A stretch of 6,435 nt of DNA from Gemmatimonadota bacterium (GCA_018673255.1 JABHDC010000269.1:1-6435), one strand, 5' to 3'; shown: positions 1-5,912, numbered from the stretch's first letter. The notes: generated by a model from the sequence alone, not told the origin. Numbers and translations: made by a program.

Positions 1-387
1 CAGGCGCGTGAGCATGGCGAAGTCATCTGCCGTCATCGTGTGGCGATCGTCGTCCTCCACCAGATACAAGGCATTGCCCGGCCACAGACAGGTGCCCCCG
101 GCCCGGGCACCCACCGTGCGCGCTTCGCCCTGCCGCTGGCCAAAGGTGATATCCGGCGGGGCCTGCGAAACGAGGGCTCGCAAGGTGTCCTCGTCGAAAA
201 AGACACGAGATGCCGCCTCGTCGACGCGGGCGCCATGTTCGGCCAAGGTCGATCGCGCCGCCGGGTCATCCACACCGACACCGACCTTGAGAAGCACTTG
301 CAGACTCAGATCCTGAATGCGCTCCAGGGCGGCCGGATCCAGCTGGCCAAATCCGCCCTGCCCAAGAGACGTCCTCCCGTCACTCAT
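1..387 (-). CDS. MttB-family (trimethylamine/betaine:corrinoid) methyltransferase, N-terminal part; runs off left edge
   Basis: A reading frame opens at ATG 387-385 and stays open for 129 codons to base 1, so only the N-terminal quarter of a roughly 480-520 residue family is present. Recognition rests on the N-terminal pattern of MttB-like proteins: a helix ending in LLKVGVGVDDPAA (32-44), then LAEHGARVDEAASRVFFDEDTLRALVSQAPPDITFGQR (48-85), matching the family layout of 'leevGv.v.d..a...l...Garvd...rV.....lv..al..aP..f.l..R', followed by a Gly-rich stretch and a 'R.T.DDFAMLTRL' segment (116-129). Family members transfer a methyl group from trimethylamine, glycine betaine or related quaternary amines to a cobalt corrinoid protein in the cytoplasm. 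The catalytic region, and whether it encodes pyrrolysine at an in-frame TAG, lies outside the window, so the substrate cannot be assigned. The ATG overlaps the stop of the upstream UROD-fold gene (ATGA), implying coupled translation. Family assignment is fairly sure; function is inferred. Confidence 0.8.
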   Translation of the reverse strand, partial: MSDGRTSLGQGGFGQLDPAALERIQDLSLQVLLKVGVGVDDPAARSTLAEHGARVDEAASRVFFDEDTLRALVSQAPPDITFGQRQGEARTVGARAGGTCLWPGNALYLVEDDDRHTMTADDFAMLTRL

Positions 388-1505
388 CCCGGTGCCCCAC
401 CCAGCGTCGACAGATCGAAGTCACGCGCCGCGTGGTAGCAGGCGATGATATTTTCCACCGGCGTGTCTGGCTGAATCACATTCGACGGAAACACGACGAG
501 CCCGCCATCGTATCCACATTCGCGAATCAGTGTCTCCACCTCGTTGCGCACATCCTCCACCGTACCGAAAGGCAGGGTGCGCTGCAGGGAGACGCCACCG
601 TGCAGGGCGATCTTGTCTCCCCACTTTCGTTTGATATCCGCCGGATCCACACATTCGGGTTGCAGCGGATTGACCACGTCGAACCCCATGTCGACGAAGT
701 CCTGCATCAGATCGGTCACGTCCCCATCGGAGTGGATGTAGAGGAGGATGTCCGGATTCACCGCGCGACAGGCATCGATCAACGCCTGCGTTCGTGGCCG
801 ATCCACCGCCCGCCACGTGTCGGGTCCCATGATGATCCGATCCTGCATGGCAATGTCGCCGGTGATCGTGATCATATCGACACCACCCCGTGTCATGCGC
901 ACGGCGATCTCGGTATAGAGCGCATACAACTTGTCGTAGAGGGCCTCGAGCATATCGCGGTTGATCAGATAGTCGGCGAGGATGTTGTCCATGCCTCGCA
1001 GCATCCACGCCATCTTGTATGGATTGGGAATCCCGCCGCTGACGAATTGCTCATCCGCCTTCAGCGCCGCCACACGTTCGGCGTAGTCATCCGGCTCATG
1101 GATGTTGTCGATCGTCGGTAGTGGACACGCCTCGATATCGGCCACCGTCTCGGCCCGTACCAATGGACCATCGATCCATTCCTCGTACCAGCCGCCGGCG
1201 CCGATCCGATGCCGCACACCCCAGCCATCTTCGTGCGTGTCCGCGTCGATCCACACGGCGCGCTGGCCATCCTTCGTTCCCGGTCGCGACGTGCAACGCG
1301 CCTCCCACTCTGGAAACTGCAGACCGATACCACAACCGGCCCAGCCCTCCACGCCCAGCTCAGCCAGCACGACATCCCAGTCGTCGGTGCCATAATGTTC
1401 CTTGAGCATGCGGATCACCTCGGCGTGGAACCAGCCATCCGTCGGCGTGCGATCCGGCAGTTGCCGGCGAAGGGCGGCATTGATACGCTCTCTGGGCGTC
1501 ATCAT
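384..1505 (-). CDS. UROD-fold (MtaA/CmuA-like) protein, not HemE
   Basis: A 373-residue protein of the uroporphyrinogen decarboxylase superfamily, cytoplasmic, with no signal peptide. Seen: N-terminal TPRERINAALRRQLPDRTP (3-21), the typical 'rER...al....pDR.P' opening; IHSDGDVTDLMQDF (257-270), the barrel strand that carries the metal motif in MtaA; ALHGGVSLQRTLPFGTVEDV (300-319), the 'GG.d....l..Gt.eev' segment; and FPSNVIQPDTPVENI (339-353), the C-terminal 'i.pdtp.eNi' signature. The Arg-rich porphyrin-site segment of true HemE is absent, so haem synthesis is unlikely. MtaA-type methyltransferases bind zinc through His-x-Cys plus a later Cys. Here H258 is kept, but its partner is D260, and S341/N342 stand at the later Cys position. 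Start: two ATGs (1505, 1502) follow a purine-rich GAGAGAG about 8-9 bases upstream. The stop overlaps the MttB-family start by 4 bases, suggesting paired roles in corrinoid methyl transfer. Substrate unknown. Confidence 0.88.
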   Translation of the reverse strand: MMTPRERINAALRRQLPDRTPTDGWFHAEVIRMLKEHYGTDDWDVVLAELGVEGWAGCGIGLQFPEWEARCTSRPGTKDGQRAVWIDADTHEDGWGVRHRIGAGGWYEEWIDGPLVRAETVADIEACPLPTIDNIHEPDDYAERVAALKADEQFVSGGIPNPYKMAWMLRGMDNILADYLINRDMLEALYDKLYALYTEIAVRMTRGGVDMITITGDIAMQDRIIMGPDTWRAVDRPRTQALIDACRAVNPDILLYIHSDGDVTDLMQDFVDMGFDVVNPLQPECVDPADIKRKWGDKIALHGGVSLQRTLPFGTVEDVRNEVETLIRECGYDGGLVVFPSNVIQPDTPVENIIACYHAARDFDLSTLGGAPG

Positions 1506-1681
1506 GTGTAGATCTCTCTCTTGTTCACGTCATCATTCCCGTCACGTCGAGCCCTCAACTGAAAGTGCGCCGGTGTTCCTCGACCGGCCCGATTCGGTGG
1601 CGGTGGCCTGTGCGGCCTGCCGTCTACCTGAAGTATACCCAGTTCCGCATCGACCTTCCCCCCACCCACCGGAAAGCGCCT
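1506..1681. promoter_or_regulatory. Divergent intergenic region between the UROD/MttB operon and the MATE gene
   Basis: These 176 bases must carry the promoters of both divergent units. A GTATAC palindrome lies at 1633-1638. Read on the minus strand it gives TATACT (1637-1632), a good -10 hexamer match for the UROD/MttB operon, but no convincing -35 lies 17-18 bases upstream of it. Read on the plus strand it gives TATACC for the MATE gene, again without a clear -35. The assignment is tentative. No terminator or long operator-like repeat was seen here. Confidence 0.3.
1671..1676 (+). promoter_or_regulatory. Ribosome binding site fixing the MATE start at GTG 1682
   Basis: GGAAAG sits 5 bases before GTG 1682. 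The frame is open further upstream to an ATG at 1565, but the extra 39 residues are Arg/Pro-rich and do not resemble a MATE N-terminus, whereas the GTG gives a normal-length protein starting just before the first membrane helix. Confidence 0.6.
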
Positions 1682-3034
1682 GTGGCCCGAGTTGATCTGA
1701 CCGAAGGTGATCTCACGCGAGCCCTGCTGCGCCTGGCCGTACCCATGACGGTGGGAATCTTTTCGGTCCTCGTCTTCAACCTCGCCGACACGCTGTTTGT
1801 GTCTCAACTCGGAACCGAACAGTTGGCGGCCATGTCCTTCACCTTTCCCGTGGTGATGGTGCTCATGGGCGTCTCCTTCGCCTTGAGTACGGGCACGGCA
1901 TCGGTCGTGTCGCGCGCCATCGGCCGCGGTGATGAGGCCCGGGTGAAACGACTGGCCTCGGACTCTCTGTCCCTGTCGTTCCTGACCGTGGCGCTGGTCA
2001 CCATCCTCGGCATGGTGACGATCGATCCCCTCTTCAGCGCCCTGGGTGCCAGTGAGGAGATCCTGCCCCTGATCCGCGATTACATGCTGATCTGGTATCC
2101 GGGCGTCGCCTTCCTCGTGATCCCCATCGTCGCCAATGCCTCCATCCGCGCCGGGGGCGACACAAAGTTCCCCGCCAGCGTCATGGTGGGGGCCATGCTC
2201 CTGAATCTGGTGCTGGATCCCATCTTCATCTTCGGTTGGTTCGGTGTGCCCCGCCTCGAATTACAGGGCGCCGCCATCGCCACCGTCATCGCCCGCGCCC
2301 TGACGATGATTGCCTCCCTGGCGATCCTCCACTTCCGCGATCGCCTTCTCGACTTCCGCACGCCGAGCCTGGGTGAGGTGTTCGCCTCGTGGCGCGAGAT
2401 CAGCAGCATCGCCATTCCCGTGGCTGCGACCAACATCATGCAACCTGTCGCCATGGGGGTCGTCACCCGCATGATCGCCGAATTCGGCCCCGCCGCCGTC
2501 GCCGCCTGGGGCGCCGGTGAACGGGTCTCCGCCTTTGTCATGGTCCCCGTTTTCGCCATGTGCTCGGCCCTGGTGCCCCTCGTGGGACAGAACTGGGGTG
2601 CCGGCCAATACGACCGCGTCCGGCAGGCGCGCAACATGGGATTCCTCTTCGCCTTCGGCTGGGGCGTGTTGATGATGGGAGTCATCTGGCTTGGCAGCGC
2701 ACAGATCGGCACCATCTTCGGCACCGATCCCGACCTGACGCGCGAGCTGGTGCAATATCTGTGGATCATGCCCGTCGGTTATGCCCTCTACGGGGTGCTG
2801 AACATCAGCGAAGAGACCCTCAATGCGGTCGGGCGTCCCATGATGGCCGCCGGCCAGACGCTCATCCACATGTTCGCCTTCTACGCGCCCCTGGCTCTGG
2901 CCGGCGCCTGGTTTGCGCAGATGCCCGGACTGCTGTGGGGTGTGGCAACGGCGAATGCACTGGGTGGGGTAGTGGCCTACGGCCTGTCGCGCCGGGCCTG
3001 CTCGCAACCTGCAGTCGCCGAGGTCGCGGCCTGA
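1682..3034 (+). CDS. MATE family efflux transporter (multidrug/Na+ or H+ antiporter)
   Basis: A 450-residue inner-membrane protein, the usual size for the family, with about 12 hydrophobic helices in two six-helix lobes. MATE proteins export cationic drugs and metabolites in exchange for Na+ or H+. Seen: a short cytoplasmic N-terminus (VDLTEGDLTRALLRLAVP); TM1 with NLADTLFVSQLGTEQLAA (33-50), where D36 falls at the conserved N-lobe acidic position of NorM/DinF-type proteins; NLVLDPIFIFGWFG (175-188), the conserved N...DP.fifG helix with N175 and D179; a cytoplasmic linker between the lobes near 219-240; and the C-lobe signature AAWGAGERVSAF (274-285) followed by GQNWGAGQYDRVRQ (302-315). The Ala-rich C-terminal tail is unstructured. 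The gene is transcribed divergently from the UROD/MttB operon and convergently to the VOC gene, so it is probably its own unit. Substrate cannot be told from sequence. No frameshift or missing segment was seen. Confidence 0.93.
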   Translation: MARVDLTEGDLTRALLRLAVPMTVGIFSVLVFNLADTLFVSQLGTEQLAAMSFTFPVVMVLMGVSFALSTGTASVVSRAIGRGDEARVKRLASDSLSLSFLTVALVTILGMVTIDPLFSALGASEEILPLIRDYMLIWYPGVAFLVIPIVANASIRAGGDTKFPASVMVGAMLLNLVLDPIFIFGWFGVPRLELQGAAIATVIARALTMIASLAILHFRDRLLDFRTPSLGEVFASWREISSIAIPVAATNIMQPVAMGVVTRMIAEFGPAAVAAWGAGERVSAFVMVPVFAMCSALVPLVGQNWGAGQYDRVRQARNMGFLFAFGWGVLMMGVIWLGSAQIGTIFGTDPDLTRELVQYLWIMPVGYALYGVLNISEETLNAVGRPMMAAGQTLIHMFAFYAPLALAGAWFAQMPGLLWGVATANALGGVVAYGLSRRACSQPAVAEVAA

Positions 3035-3038
3035 GGAT

Positions 3039-3065
3039 TAGGAGCCTGTCCGGGTATTCGCTTTG
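3039..3065 (+). repeat. Left terminal inverted repeat of the MITE-like element
   Basis: Begins TAGGAGCCTGTCCG and matches the reverse complement of 3180-3206 at 23 of 27 positions. The differences are at columns 15, 20, 22 and 23. It starts 4 bases after the MATE stop codon. Confidence 0.8.
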
Positions 3066-3113
3066 ACAGGCGAGGGCGCGTCATTGTTGTCGATGGCAAG
3101 GCGCGCGAACGAT

Positions 3114-3131
3114 CTGAATTGGGTAATTCAG
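3114..3131. repeat. Central perfect hairpin of the element
   Basis: CTGAATT and AATTCAG form a perfect 7-base-pair stem around GGGT. The midpoint, 3122.5, is exactly the midpoint of the whole 3039-3206 element, so the block is one large interrupted palindrome and not merely two end repeats. Confidence 0.75.
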
Positions 3132-3179
3132 AGAGAGAAGCGCAACGCCGACAGCGGCGGCAATGACGTGGACGTAGAC

Positions 3180-3206
3180 CAAATGGGATACTCGGACAGG
3201 CTCCTA
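3180..3206 (-). repeat. Right terminal inverted repeat of the MITE-like element
   Basis: Partner of 3039-3065. Its outer TA plus the next base supply the TAG stop codon of the VOC gene (3206-3204), so the element border lies inside that stop codon. Confidence 0.8.
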
Positions 3207-3563
3207 TGCCGTCGCACTGGCGAAGACCATGCCATTGCCGAAGGGATCCTTGAGTTTGATTTCCGTCGATCCCCACTTCTGCTCGATTGGCACCTCTTCC
3301 ATCTCCGGGCGTCTCGCTTTGATCTCCTCGTAGAAGGCCGGCACACTTTCGATGTGGAAGTGTGCCCCGCCACCACCCTCCAGATCGCCACGATGCTCGG
3401 TCACGTGCAGACCCAGACCGCCTCGCATCAGTCCCATGTAGACAGGGAAACCGGGTTCGTGCCGCCATTCGAACTCGATCTCGAAGCCGAGATAGTCAAC
3501 GTAGAAGGCCACGGCGTCCTTGTAGTCGTCGATGCGTAGCACCGGGTAAGAGCGTTCGGTCAC
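3204..3563 (-). CDS. VOC superfamily (glyoxalase/bleomycin-resistance-like) protein
   Basis: A 119-residue single-domain cytoplasmic protein, the normal size for one vicinal-oxygen-chelate monomer, which usually works as a dimer. Seen: the beta-alpha-beta start YPVLRIDDYKDAVAFYVDYLGFEIEFEW, here split as PVLRIDD (7-13) and AVAFYVDYLGFEI (17-29); the middle strand GGLGLHVTEHRGD (48-60); AHFHIESVPAFYEEI (67-81); and the C-terminal EIKLKDPFGNGMVF (101-114), the 'DP.GN...f' signature of the superfamily. H53, H57, H68, H70 and E101 could be metal ligands, but bleomycin-resistance-type members often bind ligand without metal, so no reaction is assigned. Start is GTG 3563, overlapping the stop of the upstream UROD-fold gene by 4 bases (GTGA), with GAGGAG 8 bases before it. 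The pair is therefore cotranslated. The stop codon TAG includes the edge of the inserted element; the sequence without the insertion would read TAA at the same codon. Confidence 0.88.
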   Translation of the reverse strand: MTERSYPVLRIDDYKDAVAFYVDYLGFEIEFEWRHEPGFPVYMGLMRGGLGLHVTEHRGDLEGGGGAHFHIESVPAFYEEIKARRPEMEEVPIEQKWGSTEIKLKDPFGNGMVFASATA

Positions 3564-4681
3564 GACCTCATCTCCTCGTTGCTGAACACATCCTGGTAGA
3601 TCCGCAGATACGTCCTGAACTGCTCCAGCGAGCAGTTCGGTGGAATCCGGTGATCCGGCATCGGCAGATACCCGCCTTCTGCCGCCAGCGCCTTGAGCGG
3701 CTCCAGATGCTGACGGATCGCCGCCTCCCCCTCGGGGATCACGTGTTTGTCGATCCCACCGATCATCCGAAGATCTCTGCCATATTGCTGTCGTAGTGCC
3801 ACCGGGTCCGCCTTCCAGGTGCCCACCTCAATGGGGAAGACAATGTCGACCCCGGACTGCAGCCACAACGGCAGCAGATCATCCACCTTGCCATCACTGT
3901 CCAGCAGCACGAACTCCACCCCCATCTCATGACAGAAGTCCGTCAGCCGACGGTAGTGCCTCGCGTAGTGTTTCTCGTAGGTCGACGGTGACAGCAGCGG
4001 CCCCGACTTGCAGCAGCAATCCTCGAAGATGTACGCGAAGTCGAAGTGGGCAACTTCCAACACCGGGCGGAACAGCTCGATGTAGTAACTCGTCAGGTAG
4101 TCGATGATCTCTTCGAACAGGGCCGGATCATCGACACTCAGATAGGTCAGCTGCTCAACCCCCATCCAGCCCCGCGGCCACCCAAACAGACTGCCCAGGC
4201 AGAAGGGCGTGAGTCGTTCACCCTTGTTGATCTCAACCGCCTGTTGTTTCCACCCCGCCGGTCGGCGCTCGGGCGTGCTGGGGTCGATGAACTGCTTAAA
4301 GCGTTCCCACGATGCCCGCGTCGGCTGCAGGGCTTCTTCCACATGGTGATCGATCGACGAACCCAGTTTGCCGAACTTGCTCACCGCGCCCAGCGCCGTA
4401 CGCACCACGCGATAGTCGTCGGTCTCTTCCAGGATCTCCGGCGGTTCATGTGAGATCGGATTCACATTCACCAGGCCGTACGTATCCCACATCCCCTGTT
4501 CCCAGTCCGGATCCATCTCCGGCAACTGCGGCCCCAGTGAACGGTCTGCCACCTCAAAGCCGGTCAGACCCTCCTCGGCCCAGCGCACCTTCGTCTCATA
4601 CCAGGTGCCGAAGTAGTACAGCGGCATGCGGTCGATCGGCTCGTAGTTCATGAGCGCGCGGAATCGTTCGCGGTGGTTCAT
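3560..4681 (-). CDS. Second UROD-fold (MtaA/CmuA-like) protein, not HemE
   Basis: A 373-residue protein from the chosen start, in the same superfamily as the gene at 384-1505 but clearly diverged from it. Seen: HRERFRALMNYEPIDRMP (3-20), the family opening; FEDCCCKSGPLLSPSTYEKH (219-238), the 'eD...k.gpllsP..f' segment with three consecutive Cys (222-224); LLDSDGKVDDLLPLW (259-273), equivalent to the HSDGDV strand of the other copy; MIGGIDKHVI (306-315); and MPDHRIPPNCSLEQF (341-355), the C-terminal signature. The MtaA zinc motif His-x-Cys is D261-S262-D263 here, and the later Cys position reads D343-H344, so an ordinary MtaA-type zinc site is not present. HemE porphyrin-site Arg residues are also absent. 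The start was chosen at ATG 4681 because AAGGGG lies 6 bases upstream. In-frame ATGs at 4687, 4684, 4696 and further upstream are weaker candidates. The 3' end overlaps the VOC gene. Substrate unknown. Confidence 0.86.
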   Translation of the reverse strand: MNHRERFRALMNYEPIDRMPLYYFGTWYETKVRWAEEGLTGFEVADRSLGPQLPEMDPDWEQGMWDTYGLVNVNPISHEPPEILEETDDYRVVRTALGAVSKFGKLGSSIDHHVEEALQPTRASWERFKQFIDPSTPERRPAGWKQQAVEINKGERLTPFCLGSLFGWPRGWMGVEQLTYLSVDDPALFEEIIDYLTSYYIELFRPVLEVAHFDFAYIFEDCCCKSGPLLSPSTYEKHYARHYRRLTDFCHEMGVEFVLLDSDGKVDDLLPLWLQSGVDIVFPIEVGTWKADPVALRQQYGRDLRMIGGIDKHVIPEGEAAIRQHLEPLKALAAEGGYLPMPDHRIPPNCSLEQFRTYLRIYQDVFSNEEMRS

Positions 4682-4687
4682 CATCAT

Positions 4688-4693
4688 CCCCTT
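4688..4693 (-). promoter_or_regulatory. Ribosome binding site choosing ATG 4681
   Basis: AAGGGG lies 6 bases before the third of three consecutive ATG codons (4687, 4684, 4681). A near-copy of the AAGGGGATGA block lies just upstream, directly abutting ATG 4696, where the spacing is too short to serve as a normal site. Confidence 0.5.
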
Positions 4694-4754
4694 CATCCCC
4701 TTACGCCTCATCATGGTGCTTGGCGCCGGCCCATTCGCCCGCGTCCCCCAACGA

Positions 4755-4769
4755 TTCGTAGCATACGAA
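4755..4769. promoter_or_regulatory. Operator-like perfect palindrome upstream of the second UROD-fold gene
   Basis: TTCGTA-gca-TACGAA is a perfect 6-base inverted repeat with a 3-base centre, 73 bases before ATG 4681. On the minus strand it contains TATGCT (4765-4760), a possible -10 hexamer, so a bound regulator could block the promoter. No clear -35 was found. It also lies in the region preceding the truncated SNase fragment. The operator role is inferred. Confidence 0.35.
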
Positions 4770-4790
4770 GAACCTGGAACCTCACCCACC

Positions 4791-5033
4791 GCGGGGATCG
4801 ATTGCCCCGAACTTCGCACCCTGGCCGGTCGTAATGCTCGCGCCTATGTGGAAGAGCAGCTGTCAGCGGTGGACTTCATCGTGATCACGACACACCGGAC
4901 CGATGCCTACGGACGTTATCTGGTGGATGTGCGTTATCTGGCGGGAGAGACAGATGCCGAAGTCGTGCGACGGCGGGGCACCCATCTGAATCGGGCGCTC
5001 CTGGACCAGCGCCTGGCGCGGCGATACACCTAG
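4791..5033 (+). pseudogene. 5'-truncated staphylococcal-nuclease-like (SNase, OB-fold) gene remnant
   Basis: From 4791 the plus strand encodes about 80 residues that match the C-terminal two thirds of SNase-like nucleases: GIDCPELRTLAGRNARAYV, then THRTDAYGRYLVDVRYL, then LNRALLDQRLARRY before the TAG stop. Compared with S. aureus nuclease, the E43 and R87 equivalents are kept (E of DCPE, R of YGRY). The R35 position is not Arg, and the N-terminal strands with the DGDT calcium-site motif are absent. The frame is open upstream to an ATG at 4650, but those residues show no SNase-like strand and lie antisense to the start of the second UROD-fold gene. The other two plus-strand frames also show no lost N-terminus just upstream. 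It therefore appears to be a deletion remnant, probably inactive. An expressed short product starting at ATG 4713 or 4650 cannot be excluded. Confidence 0.68.
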
Positions 5034-5057
5034 GCACCACCGCTGCGCCGATTCTAC

Positions 5058-5903
5058 TCAGCGCGCCAGCCACTGGATCACATTGAGTGTCCACGTCGCA
5101 TTGGCCGCACTCCCAAACAGATCCGTGAGCGAGTCGTCCAGACTGGCGATGTGTCCCCCGGATGTCATTACCACCACCCGCCCCTGAGCCGCCGCCGCCC
5201 GCTCAATAGCCACCGCGAAGACATCGATCTCCGGATCTTCATTGCGCACCAGGACAGTGGCTGAAGCATCCTCACGCACGTTCAGCGTACAAGAAGTGCG
5301 GATCCGCAGACCCTGGGCGCAGTCTCGCGAAATGGGGTGGCCCGGCGTCAGCACCAATCGTTGCTCCGCCTCCCGAACCCAGTCGTCGTTGAGCGTCACG
5401 GGCAGATCCAGCGCGCGCGCCACCTGGTTTTGGGGTGCCACGAAATGTTTGTGATTGCCCATCAGCAACAGACCGCCACCCCTGTTGTGGAAGGCGACGA
5501 TCGCCGCCAACTCGATCTCAGAGAATGGCACCACTTCTCTTCTACCCGAGATCACGAGGACATCAACGTCCTTGAGCGTCGTATCGTTGAGGCCATCGAT
5601 GGCCACGGCGTATCCACGGGTGGCGAGTGCATCATGCAACCCGCTGAGCCGACGCCCACGCCATTCCTCGTAGGGTGGTGCACCTTCATAAAGCTGCGGC
5701 TCTGTTCCCTGGTGCCGGATCGCCTGATGGCTCTTCGAATCGAAGAGCACCTTCACCGTGGGTTGTGCCATGAGAGAGTCGCCTTTTGTGAGGAAGTGCC
5801 TGTCAGGCTCGTCAGCAATACTCGCAGACGTGCACATGAGCATCGCCAAAAACAGGATGGGCCATCTCATGTTGAGAGATGCCTTGGTAGCGGGAGTTCG
5901 CAT
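5058..5903 (-). CDS. Exported protein with glutamine-amidotransferase-like (DUF4350/ThuA-like) fold
   Basis: A 281-residue protein from ATG 5903. Residues 12-30 (MRWPILFLAMLMCTSASIA) form a signal peptide with likely cleavage before DEP. There is no good lipobox around the Cys, so a periplasmic soluble protein is most likely. The mature part has a class I amidotransferase-like Rossmann layout: VKVLFDSKSHQ (50-60), DVDVLVISGRREVVPFSEIE (112-131), AAIVAFHNRGGGLLLMGNHKHF (133-154), a TPGHPISR segment (186-193), GRVVVMTSGGHIA (241-253) and a C-terminal NATWTLNVIQWLA helix. This resembles DUF4350, GldG/IFT52-like or ThuA-like domains, which often bind ligand and lack the amidotransferase Cys-His-Glu triad; no nucleophile Cys is seen at the elbow here. 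Other starts are GTG 5909 and ATG 5870, the latter trimming the protein to the bare signal peptide. It lies just after the VCBS-repeat gene stop (5913) and is likely cotranscribed with it. Function unknown. Confidence 0.72.
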   Translation of the reverse strand: MRTPATKASLNMRWPILFLAMLMCTSASIADEPDRHFLTKGDSLMAQPTVKVLFDSKSHQAIRHQGTEPQLYEGAPPYEEWRGRRLSGLHDALATRGYAVAIDGLNDTTLKDVDVLVISGRREVVPFSEIELAAIVAFHNRGGGLLLMGNHKHFVAPQNQVARALDLPVTLNDDWVREAEQRLVLTPGHPISRDCAQGLRIRTSCTLNVREDASATVLVRNEDPEIDVFAVAIERAAAAQGRVVVMTSGGHIASLDDSLTDLFGSAANATWTLNVIQWLAR

Positions 5904-5912
5904 GCGCACCGC

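Larger units (their letters stand above)
3039..3206. mobile_element. MITE-like palindromic element between convergent genes
   Basis: A 168-base non-coding block bounded by inverted repeats that are identical over the outer 14 bases (TAGGAGCCTGTCCG) and match at 23 of 27 positions overall. Both outer edges read TA, which fits a TA target duplication as made by IS630/Tc1-mariner or some IS5-group transposases. A perfect hairpin (CTGAATT, loop GGGT, AATTCAG; 3114-3131) lies at the exact midpoint, and a third paired block lies between (3079-3092 with 3155-3168). The element carries no transposase and would need one in trans. Removing it with one TA copy leaves the MATE stop and a TAA stop for the VOC gene 3 bases apart, so it looks inserted between two convergent genes without damaging either. 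It might also act as a bidirectional terminator or a structured RNA. Confidence 0.75.

Noticed and set aside
40..438. Plus-strand open frame over the MttB-family start
   Set aside because: It has no recognisable protein features and lies antisense to a frame with clear MttB-family patterns; it is a high-GC shadow.
432..1121. Long plus-strand open frame of 229 codons
   Set aside because: It lies wholly antisense to the first UROD-fold gene, is His-rich from reversed codons and has no domain pattern.
384..1505. First UROD-fold gene as HemE (haem biosynthesis)
   Set aside because: It lacks the N-terminal Arg-rich porphyrin-site segment of HemE, and its C-terminal and HSDG motifs match the MtaA/CmuA-like branch.
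1565..1681. N-terminal 39-residue extension of the MATE protein from ATG 1565
   Set aside because: Arg/Pro-rich, not seen in MATE proteins, and no good SD precedes the ATG, whereas GGAAAG precedes GTG 1682.
2080..3007. Two overlapping minus-strand open frames of 229 and 248 codons
   Set aside because: Both are antisense to the MATE gene, whose helices and signature motifs are clear. Low-complexity composition marks them as shadows.
3039..3206. Simple rho-independent terminator
   Set aside because: The arms are separated by over 100 bases and no U-tract follows either arm; TA-flanked terminal repeats fit a transposable element better, though termination remains possible.
3063..3539. Plus-strand open frame through the MITE-like element into the VOC gene
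   Set aside because: It spans a palindromic non-coding element and then runs antisense to a well-recognised VOC gene.
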